From CAJCIT01 sp963771305 (lineage in GTDB: Bacteria > Acidobacteriota > Terriglobia > Bryobacterales > Bryobacteraceae), in the NCBI GenBank assembly GCA_963771305.1, contig CAVYTS010000022.1:228607-292606 (forward strand): a stretch of 64,000 nt of DNA, written 5' to 3'. Each line of letters starts with the position of its first letter. The stretch's first letter is position 1. A program made the translations under genes and the position numbers. This document shows, one piece after another, positions 30,805-40,193 of this stretch. The notes beneath the pieces are model-generated. The model was given only the letters and a program-made list of their open reading frames with translations. It did no database searches and had not been told where the DNA came from.

Positions 30805-31805
30805 GATCCACGCCCCTGGGTTTCTTGGCGCGGCCCGCAAAGGCATAGAAGCAAACAAGCACTGCCATTTCGACGAATCCAAAGGCGATCTTGGCGGAGT
30901 ACGGCAGCACTGGCTCGTGGTATTGCGAGATATAAGACTCAATGAGGCCGGCCCAGACCAACATCAATGCGGCGCCCGCGGCCAGGGTGAGGACGTCGCC
31001 CGCCACGGCACGCAAACGCTCGGCGCGGCTGAGACGGCTGTTCCAGCCGATGAGCGCACTCGCCAGAACCAAGCCCGCCTGGCTCGCGACCAAAATCGCC
31101 GGAATCTCAATAACGCCGTGCGGCAGCAGCCATCCAAGCAGGAACTTGGCTTGCCCTGCCTGGATGTAGTCGAAGCTGACCGCGCCGAGAATCACTCCGT
31201 TGTAAAAGAGCAGAATCATGGTCCCGAGACCCCAGGTCATCCCACAGGCCAACGAAAAGAATGCAACCTGGGTATTGTGGGTCATCAACTGAGCGGCAAA
31301 GCTGGCGTGGCTATCGGGATGCTTCTTAGCCGCTTCCTTCTCTTCTTGCTTGACGCGGTCCCGAGGGTCACCCATCAGCTGCCCAAAAGGCAGCACAGTG
31401 GCTTTGGCGGTGGGATCCAGCTTCAGCAACACGCCGCCGATGGCGCAGCCGATCAGCGTCACCACCAAAGCCAGTTCGAAGGGCCGGATCTGCCTGCGGA
31501 AGGTGTTTGGCAGCGTGAACAACAGCCAATAGAGCGGTCGGAAGCGGGCGTTCCGGCGGCTTGAGTGGATTTGCGCGTAAGCGCGACCGACCAGCGCGCT
31601 GAGCTTGCTCAGCCAGTTCCGTTTGGGAGGCTTCTTCGAGGCGGGCAAGATCCGCAACCGAGCGCTGATAAAGTTCGAAGAGCCGCAACGACTCCGGGAG
31701 CGAAGGCCGATAGAGACGATCCTGATCGTAAGGCCGCAACGCCTCCTCGAGCGCATGCCAGTGCGGTCGTTCGAGCGCCACAAAACGATCGAGATCGACA
31801 ATCAC
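30797..31805 (-). CDS. SpoIIM-like (stage II sporulation protein M family) membrane protein, frameshifted
   Basis: The true start is GTG 31,805, overlapping the DUF58 stop (GTGA): VIVDLDRFVALERPHWHALE ... FELYQRSVADLARLEEAS. At about 31,590 the frame shifts by one base and continues LSALVGRAYAQIHSSRRNAR, then six membrane helices (ALVVTLIGCAIGGVLLKLD, LLGWLLPHGVIEIPAILVAS with the family's PHGxxEIPAI). The family is named after a sporulation protein but occurs widely in MoxR-DUF58 clusters of non-sporulating bacteria. Both halves are well preserved, so the shift is probably a sequence error. Confidence 0.8.
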
Positions 31806-33151
31806 AACAACTGCCTTTCTTTGATGTCGAAATACTCTGTGGCGGCGCTCATGCCTAGCCGGCCGGGCGCGACGACATTCATCCGCACACCGAAATGGGC
31901 AACCTGCGCACGCATCTCCGCCATCTTCTTCCAGAGCAAATGTCCGGCCAGTTCTCCGTATAAGGAATCGAAATCGGCCACATCCGGGTTTGAAAAGAGC
32001 GGGCGGGCCTTGGCATCGGAGGGACAAGCAACCACCACCAGGTGCTGCCTCGCGAGCAGCTTGCTGGCGGTCGCGAATGCCTCCGCCAATTGCGGCTCCG
32101 ACAGGCTGGTAAAGAAGACTGACCAGAGCGCGGCGCTTGGCTTACGTGGTCAGGGTGGAGCAGACCTCGTCGAATGCCGGCGCGACCATTCGCGGCCGGA
32201 GCGGAAAAAGCGAAATGCGAAACTCGCGCTCATAAGACGGCAAGGAAGCGGCTTTAAAAAAGTGATGGACGCGATTGCTAAACGTCAGCAATCCGAAGCG
32301 GTCGCCTGCGGTTCGTACCGCACACTGCATGAGGATCGTGGAACGGACGTACTCGTCGAGCAAAGTCACAGTGCGGCCATTTTTGGCCGTGACAACACTT
32401 CCCGAAAGCCGCGATGCATCGACGCAGACATAAATATCCTGAGTTCGCTCGACGCGGTATTCGCGCACGATGGGTAGTCGACGCCGGGCGGTTGCCTTCC
32501 AGTCGATGTCGGCGAAGTTGTCATTGGGAACATACTCGCGGAGATGCTCAAATTCGCGGCCTCGACCCTGGCGGGCGATCAAGCGTTCACTGCCATGAGC
32601 GTGACTTGCCATCAGCCGGGACGTCTCGCGGGCGATTTTGGCGATTGAGGGCTGGATGGAGAATCGGACTGCAATGGTCTCGGTACGGCGCAATTGCCAT
32701 AGGCCAAGCACTGGAGATGCGGCCAAGGTAGGCGGCGGTAGCGGTGAACTCACCGCGCTGCTCTCCCTTCGCGCGCAGTTCGATCTCTATGGCCCGGGCA
32801 TCCGGCAAAACTTCAAACGCAACATCGTCGCGGACTGCTTCGATTTCGGGTGGCAAGCCAACCGCGAGGCGGAGTCTCCGGTACGGCCAAGGCCGCGATT
32901 CGGTCCGAGAGATTCCCACCGAGAATGAAACTTCTTCGCCCAGAATGGCGTGGATTTCAGCCGGAAATGTCAGCCCGATACAATCTAACGATCGGCGCGA
33001 GACGAACCAATCGAGCAGCGGCCAGCGCAGCCAGCACCAAGGCAGCGATTCCCACCCATAACGGTCCAGACGGGACGACGGCAGGAAGGACGGAGGCGGG
33101 CACGAAACAGAGGCCCACGATCCATAAGAAGCGCTTGGTCGGATAGATCAT
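31802..33151 (-). CDS. DUF58 (VWA-like) membrane-anchored protein, several frameshifts
   Basis: Pieces in different frames rebuild one protein of about 440 residues. 33,151-32,957: MIYPTKRFLWIVGLCFVPAS with two membrane helices. About 32,919-32,760: VGLPPEIEAVRDDVAFEVLP. 32,753-32,142: the DUF58 core GRGREFEHLREYVPNDNFAD, IDWKATARRRLPIVREYRVE, DIYVCVDASR. 32,089-31,802: LVVVACPSDAKARPLFSNPD to the end. Core motifs are intact. Four frames in one gene within an otherwise conserved operon fit indel errors, though real decay is not excluded. DUF58 partners of MoxR carry a metal-site-like VWA fold and act with the AAA ATPase. Confidence 0.78.
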
Positions 33152-33173
33152 TGGCCGCCGTGATGAATGCCTG

Positions 33174-34141
33174 TCATCGCGGTACCGCAACTTCACCGAG
33201 CAGTTTGGCGATGACTTCGGCAGCCGTCGCGCCTTCCATTTCAAATTCTGGTTTGACGATGATGCGGTGTTCCAGCACGGGTGAGGCGAGAATCCGGACG
33301 TCGTCGGGGGTGACGAAGTCGCGATTCTCAAGCGCGGCATAAGCCCGACTGGCGAGCAGCAATGCCTGTGTGGCGCGAGGCCCGGCGCCGGACAGAATCG
33401 TTTCGTGTCCACGCGTGGCCCGCACCAGCTGAACAATGTAGCTCACGAGTTCCTCGCGGACCGTGACGCGGATGAGTTCCTGGCGCAAGCCGGGCAATCT
33501 GTTCCTGCTCCAGAACGGCGTGCGACGTCCCCTCGCTCCAGCGCGATTTCAGGCGAATCGTTGGTTAGCATTCTGCGCGCCAGTTCCTGCTCGTCTTCGA
33601 GCGAGGGCCATGTCATCGAGATCTTCATCAGGAAACGGTCTTTCTGCGCTTCCGGCAGGGGATAGGTTCCTTCGAACTCAATCGGGTTCTGGGTAGCGAA
33701 TACAGTGAAGGCCGCAGGAAGGACATGGGTAACGCCGTCCACGGTCACGGTTCGCTCCTGCATCGCCTGGAGTAGCGCCGCCTGGGTCTTCGCCGGAGCG
33801 CGGTTAATTTCGTCGGCCAGCAGGAACGACGTGAAAATGGGGCCTCGGCGAAACTCAAAGATGCCGTCGCGCAGGTTGAAAATGCTGGTGCCCGTGATAT
33901 CCGACGGCATCAGGTCGGGCGTGAACTGAATGCGCTGGAAATCGCAATTCATGACTCGGGCCAGCGCCCGCACAAGCAGAGTTTTGGCCAGCCCGGGTAC
34001 GCCTTCAACCAGCGCGTGCTGTCCGGTAAGGATGGCGATTAAGGAAAGCTGGATGGGCTGTTCCTGGCCGATGATTACTTTGGAGACTTCCCGGCGCACG
34101 GCGGCCAGCGTTTGCTGGATGGTGTCTAGGTCAGGGTACAA
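33174..34141 (-). CDS. MoxR-family AAA+ ATPase, one frameshift
   Basis: Starts at TTG around 34,141 (LYPDLDTIQQTLAAVRREVS), overlapping the DUF4350 gene end. Motifs: VIIGQEQPIQLSLIAILTGQ, Walker A-like GVPGLAKTLLVRALA, FTPDLMPSDITGTSIFNLRD, Walker B LLADEINRAPAKTQAALLQA and sensor ATQNPIEFEGTYPLPEAQKD. At about 33,500 the frame shifts; the rest continues as LVRATRGHETILSGAGPRAT and ALENRDFVTPDDVRILASPV to 33,174. MoxR ATPases remodel or load cofactors into partner complexes, typically the DUF58/VWA proteins encoded next to them, as here. Confidence 0.88.
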
Positions 34142-35351
34142 GTTTGGTTTCTCCAGTCGTCCGGGCTTCAAAATGCACGATAGTGCCGCCAGCGTGGCCG
34201 ATCGCAGATCTCTTGTTGATGAGCGAACGGTAAGTTTCCGATGCTTGCGGTATGGACGTAGCGGCGAAATGTTCCAATTCAGATTCGCCGAGATGGCCCG
34301 GGTTTGGCACGTAGCGCTGGCTGCGTTTCCACTCGCCGGCAATTTCGTTTAGCAGTTTGTCCCGGCCCACGCTCTGAGCCAGCAAGCTGGAAAGCGCCGA
34401 GTGCGCGTCACGCCCCTTCACACCTCCCTCCGCAGCCGGCTGAAGGGGCGGGATGAAGCTGACTGCGTTGCGCCAGATGTAGAGCGCCGCCAGAGTGAGA
34501 AAGCCCAATAGAATCCACTCGAAATGATGCTTCCGGGACAGACCCGCAATCGTGTCAATCTCCTCGACACCGAGATGGGCCTCATCAAAGATCAACGGAC
34601 GCCGGCCCGTCATCGTAACAGCCAGCAGCGACGTATCCGGCTTCGTCAAGAGTCGGTAGTTCGTGAAAGGCTCGACTGCCACGAGCAACCCAATGGAGCC
34701 TTGGCCGAAGGTTCGCTCCAACAGCACAGGATCTCCATCGGAGCCCAAGAGAACCGGCTTCCATAAAGGATCCCATTTTGCAAAGTGCCAGAGAACGTCG
34801 CGGCGAACAACGCTTGGCGTTAGTCCTTCCGCACCTGTCGGCCGTTGCTTGTTCGTCACCTCAGTTTCCGTCTCTTCAACGCCCCAGCGCTTGCGCATGG
34901 CGTCGACGCGCGGTTTCATTTCATCCCGCGGCCCCAGAGGCCCTTTCCCGGGAGGCTTGACTGCCGGCTTGGGCAGTGCGATCTTTTCGTAGCGGATCTC
35001 CCTGGTTTGGAAAAGAATCAGCACGCGCGCTCCGCTCTGCGCGACGCGCTCAAACTGCTCCAGGTCTTTTTCGGATCGAGAGCGAAAGTCACCCAGGTTC
35101 GGACCAGCATAAATCACGGTGGCTTTCTGACCCTCCAGCTTCAGAAAGGGCCGGTAGTTTCGTGAGACGCTCACTCCTAAGCGCACCAGCGTTTCGTAGT
35201 ATGCTTTGAGGCCCGTGTCTTCGTTGTTCAGCGACGAATAATCGGGGTAGTAGGAATAGTTCTCAGCCCGGCGAACGACCGATTCGAACACGACAACGCC
35301 GAAAAGAAGCAGCAACGCAACGCCTGCGGCCGCCACCCCAGGGCGGTTCAT
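34131..35351 (-). CDS. DUF4350-domain membrane protein
   Basis: 406 residues: N-terminal membrane helix (GVAAAGVALLLLFGVVVFES), then an extracytoplasmic domain typical of DUF4350 (YPDYSSLNNEDTGLKAYYET, ARVLILFQT; GQGSIGLLVAVEPFTNYRL with RRPLIFDEAHLG), and a second helix WILLGFLTLAALYIW followed by a cytoplasmic helical tail. The glutamine-amidotransferase-like fold is common in this domain, without a visible catalytic Cys. The start overlaps the DUF4129 stop (ATGA). A standard member of the MoxR-DUF58-DUF4129 cluster; role unknown. Confidence 0.82.
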   Translation of the reverse strand: MNRPGVAAAGVALLLLFGVVVFESVVRRAENYSYYPDYSSLNNEDTGLKAYYETLVRLGVSVSRNYRPFLKLEGQKATVIYAGPNLGDFRSRSEKDLEQFERVAQSGARVLILFQTREIRYEKIALPKPAVKPPGKGPLGPRDEMKPRVDAMRKRWGVEETETEVTNKQRPTGAEGLTPSVVRRDVLWHFAKWDPLWKPVLLGSDGDPVLLERTFGQGSIGLLVAVEPFTNYRLLTKPDTSLLAVTMTGRRPLIFDEAHLGVEEIDTIAGLSRKHHFEWILLGFLTLAALYIWRNAVSFIPPLQPAAEGGVKGRDAHSALSSLLAQSVGRDKLLNEIAGEWKRSQRYVPNPGHLGESELEHFAATSIPQASETYRSLINKRSAIGHAGGTIVHFEARTTGETKLVP

Positions 35352-36191
35352 GAGGCACCCTCCGTGGACTGAGCCTTCAGAAGCTCGAGGTTCCGTTCAA
35401 ATTGATCGAGTATCTCGTCAGTGACGCGGTGAGAACCGTACCAGCTTTGCTCGAACAGACCGACATTCTCCCGCAAGCGATGCGGCAACTCAGGCGACAA
35501 ACGCCTTGCGCGGCGCTGAAACTCGCGAGCATAATCGAGGTTTGATTTTCCGCGCGCGATCGAGATCAGCTTCGCCCCGGCCAGGCTCGACAGGCACGAC
35601 AAAAACAGCGCACGGATTGCGAGGCGCAGGTTCCCACCTCGGCGGTATTCGAGTGCCCGCCTCATCCACTCATCCTCAGGCTGCTCGTCCGCTTGAATGT
35701 CTTCACGGCTAATGTCAGGCGGCGGCACCGGCGCCGGGCGAGCCTCGACCACCACTGTGGGAGCCAGACGGCGCGCCCGCAACAACGCGAAGAACACGGC
35801 CGCAGCGAGGACGGCACCGAAGAGGGCCATCAGAGCCCAGACATCCTTGGTGTTCGTCTTAGCGCCGGGGGCGTTCTCGTCCGGGTCCCGTTCGTCAGCG
35901 GAGAACAGCTTCCGCACCCGGGAAACCAAGTCTTGCCACGCCTTCACAAAACGGTCCCAGAACTCGCCGACTTTCGTCCCCACCGATTCGGTAAATGCCA
36001 GAAACGCATTGGTTGGAGGTTTCCGCTTCACAACCACAGGAAGAGACCATGAAAGATTGGGGTCTCGGAACACTTCTTTGACGGCTTTTTCAATGCGCTG
36101 GTCGTCGGTCAGCCGCGATGCCTCAGGCGGAATCGGGGCAGCGTGTGCCCGGCCAGGAGGCCGCAACCAAGAGCAAGAATGCCAGCGACAC
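35348..36191 (-). CDS. DUF4129-domain membrane protein, frameshifted near its signal peptide
   Basis: The body reads RLTDDQRIEKAVKEVFRDPN, FVKAWQDLVSRVRKLF, a membrane helix (DVWALMALFGAVLAAAVFFA) and the C-terminal DUF4129 domain (WMRRALEYRRGGNLRLAIRA, SLAGAKLISIARGKSNLDYA, FEQSWYGSHRVTDEILDQFE). The start is unclear: a signal peptide VSLAFLLLVAASWPG is encoded in the neighbouring frame just upstream (GTG near 36,191), and joins by one indel near 36,150 to GRAHAAPIPPEAS. DUF4129 proteins are often coupled to transglutaminase-like or MoxR modules of envelope maintenance. Confidence 0.7.
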
Positions 36192-36986
36192 GACTGCTGC
36201 GACACTCTGGAGCTTTGAAAGCCGGATTCGCAGATCAAGCCCCGATTTTTGAGACCGGCGCCGGAACGCCCGCAATACGCAACCTGCCTTGACGACTGGA
36301 TCAAGGGCCAGATAGGCCAGTACGCAGAGCGCGGCCAGAAAAGTGGGATTGAAAAGCACGGCCGGCTGCCGGGTGAGTGTGTTTTCGATGCCAGTGAACG
36401 AGTGGAATAGGAGCAATGCTAAGAGAAAGAACGCCAGGAAGTTCACCCATACGAGTGCTCGCAGAATCAGTATTAATATCAGGAACAATACCGATTCTGC
36501 CGGCCGGTACCCGGCATCGTGCCTGGCCTCCCGAACCACCGCCCTCAAATCGCCTGCCGCCTCACCGGACTGGCAAAGCGTGTGTTGGTAGAACATCGTG
36601 ACCAGGCTGTGCGGAATCATCAGAATCGCCGCGATGGGCCACGCTAACAGCTTGCTCGATTGCAGTATAGCCTGCACACTGAGCACGCGCAGCGCCGGCG
36701 AAGGCTCTCCAACCTGTTGGCTGACCATGCAGTTGAGCTGCCTCGCGAAGGCCGCCTGGCAGAAGTGCATCCAGACGTAAGTGATCGCAAGAAGCAGCGT
36801 AATCCAAAGCAGTCGGTCGACGGCGAAGGGACTCTCGTAGATGTCGGTCGCCTCGAACAAAAACAAGCTGAAGAAGGGAACAACGCCGGCGAAATACAGC
36901 AGCCACGACTGGGCGGGAACTTCCCGGAGAAGGTCTACTGCGTCTTCGATCAACTTTAAGGCACCGACGAATCCACCTTGTTTCAT
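36123..36986 (-). CDS. Polytopic membrane protein of the MoxR operon
   Basis: Up to 287 residues, about six membrane helices: LLYFAGVVPFFSLFLFEATD, LLWITLLLAITYVWMHFCQA, LLAWPIAAILMIPHSLVTMF, VLFLILILILRALVWVNFLA, FLAALCVLAYLALDPVVKAG. The start overlaps the B-box gene by four bases. The last about 25 residues are probably not its own: they read like the signal peptide of the next gene, fused by a frame error, so the real end may be near 36,200. No family recognised; position matches the uncharacterised integral membrane partner of DUF4129 operons. Confidence 0.65.
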   Translation of the reverse strand: MKQGGFVGALKLIEDAVDLLREVPAQSWLLYFAGVVPFFSLFLFEATDIYESPFAVDRLLWITLLLAITYVWMHFCQAAFARQLNCMVSQQVGEPSPALRVLSVQAILQSSKLLAWPIAAILMIPHSLVTMFYQHTLCQSGEAAGDLRAVVREARHDAGYRPAESVLFLILILILRALVWVNFLAFFLLALLLFHSFTGIENTLTRQPAVLFNPTFLAALCVLAYLALDPVVKAGCVLRAFRRRSQKSGLDLRIRLSKLQSVAAVVSLAFLLLVAASWPGTRCPDSA

Positions 36987-37453
36987 GAAATCCCTAAAAG
37001 CGATGAGAGGGGTGCAGACGAGAAACGTAGAGGCGTTAGTAAGAAAAGCCGCAATCCGCTTGCTAACGCACGCGGTTCGGCGCTGGAGTTTTGATTTTGA
37101 CTTAGACAGTGACGAGATTCCGACAGTGAGGGGGCGCAGAAGAGAGGGCCTCGTTCAGCAACCTCCACGGGCTGCGAGTCGCGGTATTGCAGAATCATCC
37201 AGCCGAGGCAATAGTAAGCGATCCAGATGAAAACCAGTGCCGCTACGCCGAGCAGCATCTGGCCTGAGGAGGAGCTTCTCTTTTCAGAAATTAGAGGCGG
37301 TTCGTTCGCCCTTGCGATACAGGTGGCGCACAGTAGACGACCATCGAAGGGCACCACGCATTCTCGACAAAAGAAGCGCCGGCACTCAGGACACCGGCAT
37401 ACGGCTTCTCTTGTTTCGTGGTGAAAACAGCGCTCTAAGGCAAGGCTGGGCAT
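36983..37453 (-). CDS. B-box-type zinc-finger membrane protein
   Basis: 156 residues: MPSLALERCFHHETREAVCR, CPECRRFFCRECVVPFDGRL, LCATCIAR gives a C/H-rich B-box-like zinc binding domain (residues 9-48). One membrane helix follows (MLLGVAALVFIWIAYYCLGW). The C-terminal about 45 residues are low-confidence because dispersed repeat copy 2 is embedded in frame at 37,054-37,095 and gives the odd run NQNSSAEPRALASG. The stop still overlaps the next start (ATGA). Such B-box membrane proteins are frequent in Acidobacteria MoxR clusters; partners unknown. Confidence 0.65.
   Translation of the reverse strand: MPSLALERCFHHETREAVCRCPECRRFFCRECVVPFDGRLLCATCIARANEPPLISEKRSSSSGQMLLGVAALVFIWIAYYCLGWMILQYRDSQPVEVAERGPLFCAPSLSESRHCLSQNQNSSAEPRALASGLRLFLLTPLRFSSAPLSSLLGIS
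37054..37095. repeat. Dispersed short repeat, copy 2 (inside a coding region)
   Basis: ATCCGCTTGCTAACGCACGC followed by GGTTCGGCGCTGGAGTTTTG matches copies 1 and 3 through CTTGCTNACGCRCGYGGTTC. It lies within the 3' part of the B-box gene, about 70-110 bases before its stop, and keeps that frame open. Confidence 0.7.
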
Positions 37454-37465
37454 GCAGTCTTATTC

Positions 37466-38449
37466 TCAGGCTAACGAATTCGATCCGGTCCTCGGTTGAG
37501 TAGCCGGCTTGTCAGCCTCGTCGAGCGAATTCTTATAAATGCCCATGAGGCCGAACAGGCAGGCGAACATTTGCAGCAAATCCACGGACGGCGTCAGCGT
37601 CCCCATGGCCGCGGTTATGCTCGGAGGGTTCAGCGCCGGAACAGAAGCAATCATGACCGCGTTCAAAGAGATGTTCATGACCGTCGCCGATCGGACAGCG
37701 AAGGGAAAATCGGCATCCTGCTGCACAAAGAACATCGCGATCAGCCCGCCAAAGAAAATGATCGACAACAACCACCGAATTACAATCCAGTCGGGATCTG
37801 ACAGCGGCCCCACGCTGGTGAAGAGCCAGCTAGTCAGACCCAGCGCGAACACGATGCCGTGCAGCACCAGGGTGGGCTGGGCCCGGGTTTTACCGGCGGC
37901 CCGCACTGTGACCGCAGCCACTTCGACCGTCGCTGTCCCGACGAGTGCTTCGCCGTCAGTTTCGCCAGACGCGACGGACGCTTCCGGGGCCCCCGGCAGG
38001 TGGCCTTGAACCTCTTCCACTTGCTGCCGCAGTTGGTTTGCCAACCCCCTGGCTGAACCATAAAACATGGTCAAGGGGATTTTCGCGGTGGCGGTTCGAG
38101 TTAGAATCTGCAGGCCATAGCGACGGCGCGTGAGCCGCCACGTGGCGTAAACCGCCACGTAACAGGCTGCGACCAGTGTGACTTCAAAACGGCGTTGAAC
38201 AAACGCCACGGTGACAGCGGCGAGGATGCACGCTATCTCCGCGCCGAGCATCAGCCCAGTGTTGTGCGCGAACCGGTAAAGCATCAGCGCCTGAATGTCG
38301 TTCCAATAGAGCCGTGTGTACCGCTCCGAGAAGAAGCGGGTTCTTACGAAGAGCAGATGGTCTGCGGCCAGCCAGGCGTCGTCGGACTGCCGCCGCAGCC
38401 AGCGGCGTCCACCAAGCGGCCGATAGATGCGTTTCGCGATTTCAGCCAT
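37466..38449 (-). CDS. Polytopic membrane protein, unknown family
   Basis: 327 residues from ATG 38,449 (MAEIAKRIYRPLGGRRWLRR); 43 upstream codons are rejected because this ATG lies 2 bases after the previous stop. Two helices near the N-terminal part (NTGLMLGAEIACILAAVTVA, VTLVAACYVAVYATWRL), a soluble middle with an acidic linker, and three helices later (LVLHGIVFALGLTSWLF, IRWLLSIIFFGGLIAMFFVQ, VDLLQMFACLFGLMGIY). The N-terminal segment AWLAADHLLFVRTRFFSERY recalls a membrane-proximal PH-like domain. No family recognised; its place between two zinc-finger genes suggests one complex. Confidence 0.6.
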   Translation of the reverse strand: MAEIAKRIYRPLGGRRWLRRQSDDAWLAADHLLFVRTRFFSERYTRLYWNDIQALMLYRFAHNTGLMLGAEIACILAAVTVAFVQRRFEVTLVAACYVAVYATWRLTRRRYGLQILTRTATAKIPLTMFYGSARGLANQLRQQVEEVQGHLPGAPEASVASGETDGEALVGTATVEVAAVTVRAAGKTRAQPTLVLHGIVFALGLTSWLFTSVGPLSDPDWIVIRWLLSIIFFGGLIAMFFVQQDADFPFAVRSATVMNISLNAVMIASVPALNPPSITAAMGTLTPSVDLLQMFACLFGLMGIYKNSLDEADKPATQPRTGSNSLA

Positions 38450-38451
38450 CC

Positions 38452-39045
38452 TTAAGATTGCCTTGCTCGCGCCTGACTGGCAAAGTAGATAAAGAACCAC
38501 GCCCAGGCACCGATCGCGGCAAGCGACACCAACATCGCCACAGCGAATCGCCACTTGGAGCGTGGCGTGATGCTGCACGATCTGCGGAATGTCACCAACG
38601 CCAGACCAAGCGCCGCCGGGGCTGTGAGCAAGGAAGGGAATACCAGCAGCGAAGGAATGATCGCGAGCGCCAGCGCGAGCGAATCAAAGTGGAAGCGGTT
38701 CGATTCCAGGGCGACGCTCTTCCGCGGCTGGCGCAGCGCTTCCACGCATGTCACGCAAAGATCCGCGCCGGACCATTCGATTCTGCAGAAGTTGCAAAGA
38801 AAACGGCCGCAGTTGGAACAGGAGACCGACGCGACCCGATCATCATGAAAAAAGCAAGTGGCTTCACCAGTTATCACGGCCTGGTCAACAGCTGTGTTGG
38901 TGGCGCGAAGAACGGCGGGAAATATGGCGGCCTCCACGCGAGACTCGCAGTGATAGCAGCGAGCGCCCCCTGGTTGTGTGGACTCGAACGGCAGCTCGCG
39001 CTCACAGCGTGGACAGAAGAGAGTCGCAATAACGCCGCTACTCAT
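38452..39045 (-). CDS. Zinc-ribbon and B-box membrane protein
   Basis: 197 residues from ATG 39,045, which overlaps the previous gene by four bases. Residues 9-33: FCPRCERELPFESTQPGGAR, CYHC gives a zinc ribbon. Residues about 57-90: CFFHDDRVASVSCSNCGRFL, CNFCRIEWSGADLCVTC gives a B-box-like domain as in the 36,983 gene. Two or three membrane helices form the C-terminus (ALALAIIPSLLVFPSLLTAP, FAVAMLVSLAAIGAWAWFFI). Probably a cytoplasmic zinc sensor or adaptor attached to the membrane. Confidence 0.68.
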   Translation of the reverse strand: MSSGVIATLFCPRCERELPFESTQPGGARCYHCESRVEAAIFPAVLRATNTAVDQAVITGEATCFFHDDRVASVSCSNCGRFLCNFCRIEWSGADLCVTCVEALRQPRKSVALESNRFHFDSLALALAIIPSLLVFPSLLTAPAALGLALVTFRRSCSITPRSKWRFAVAMLVSLAAIGAWAWFFIYFASQARARQS

Positions 39046-39842
39046 CCGCTTTTGTAGACTACGCGTGTGTCGCAGATCCGGTCGTGGAGACTGCGCTTCT
39101 CCGAGTCGACGCCGGCGATGATGCAGCCGATGCACGCCATCATGTAGCTCAGCAAGAAAGCAAAATATCTTGCGAAAGCCCGCCCAAATGAAACCGGCTC
39201 TCCGCTGGGCCGGATTACTTCAAGACCGACGATGAGTTTTCCCGGCGTGCCCCCCCGATGGGAGATAAACCAGGCATCATAGAGCGCATTTAGCGAAATC
39301 TCAGCGACAACCAAGACGCTAAGTCCGGTGACGAGTTTGATCACATACATGGTCACGGCCGGATCCTGGGCTTGGGGAAACGTCCTCGGATTGTAAAAAC
39401 CAGCGTACAAAGCGAAGGCCATTCCCAGGGGAAGGTAAACAACCTCCCGAATGAGCCAATCAATAAACCTCGCCAGGAGGCGGATCCAAAATCCGGCGTA
39501 ACGGTACTGGTTGGGCGCGTTAGCGAATCTTTGCGCGTCGACGCCCTGTTCTCGTAAGCGCTGAAAGAAGAGGTCTTTACAGTTGACGCATACACGCGAG
39601 CCGCCAAAGGCTAGAAGCTCGCCTGCGGCTGCGGCGCGGCCGCACTCCGTGCAAAAGCCGCCTTCCGGCGAGAGGACTGGGGAGGGAGATGCATTCACAC
39701 TGGAGAGCGGCTGCCAGTCTGCCATGCCATTGCGCCAAATGAGAGTATTCGGACCGATTCGGCCGGATGCCCTTAACGATCGGAACTCGGAGTCGTCCAC
39801 GGGCCCCAGGCGTTGGTTGGCTTCCGCAAAATACCAGTCCAT
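39042..39842 (-). CDS. GYF_2-domain and RDD-family membrane protein
   Basis: 266 residues, first gene of the eleven-gene operon. N-terminal GYF_2 domain (DWYFAEANQRLGPVDDSEFR, LIWRNGMADWQPLSS), then a Cys motif region (FCTECGRAAAAGEL, CVNCKDLFFQ), and an RDD membrane domain from about 115 (GFWIRLLARFIDWLIREVVY; AWFISHRGGTPGKLIVGLEV; RAFARYFAFLLSYMMACIGC). GYF_2 modules bind proline-rich peptides or act as adaptor units; RDD forms the membrane part. A second RDD protein closes the operon. Confidence 0.83.
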   Translation of the reverse strand: MDWYFAEANQRLGPVDDSEFRSLRASGRIGPNTLIWRNGMADWQPLSSVNASPSPVLSPEGGFCTECGRAAAAGELLAFGGSRVCVNCKDLFFQRLREQGVDAQRFANAPNQYRYAGFWIRLLARFIDWLIREVVYLPLGMAFALYAGFYNPRTFPQAQDPAVTMYVIKLVTGLSVLVVAEISLNALYDAWFISHRGGTPGKLIVGLEVIRPSGEPVSFGRAFARYFAFLLSYMMACIGCIIAGVDSEKRSLHDRICDTRVVYKSG

Positions 39843-39896
39843 GTGGCTTCCTTGTTCGACCTCTTCGATTTGCTGTCGGAACTCGCTTCCGAGTCT

Positions 39897-40127
39897 TTAG
39901 ACCTTCGGCTTGGGCGGCGGCAAATCCCTGGCCGGGCAGCTAGATTGAAATCCTTGTCGCGCGTGTGCGCCGTCGCAGAAGGGCTTGTTCTCGGAAAGGC
40001 CGCAGCGGCAGAAGGAAATCACGGTTCTTCCCGCTAAGCCGAACTCGTTCCCCTCCGCGTCGTGGACCGTGAATTCGCCTTCCAGGCGGAGAGGTCCGTT
40101 GTTAGCTACCGTTATCTTTGATGGCAT
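39897..40127 (-). CDS. CDGSH-type iron-sulfur protein
   Basis: 76 residues from ATG 40,127 (MPSKITVANNGPLRLEGEFT); an in-frame extension is rejected. The [2Fe-2S] signature is complete: FCRCGLSENKPFCDGAH, giving the three Cys and one His ligands with Ala replacing the Ser of CDGSH. The N-terminal sheet (EGEFTVHDAEGNEFGLAGRT) matches the bacterial small CDGSH proteins. A probable redox or cluster-transfer protein of the cytoplasm. Divergent from the GH88 gene by 66 bases. Confidence 0.85.
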   Translation of the reverse strand: MPSKITVANNGPLRLEGEFTVHDAEGNEFGLAGRTVISFCRCGLSENKPFCDGAHARQGFQSSCPARDLPPPKPKV

Positions 40128-40193
40128 GAATTTCCTGATCGTAGCAGATGGGAGCGGGTCAGCCTCATATAATGGCCTCGGCAGGGTTATTAA

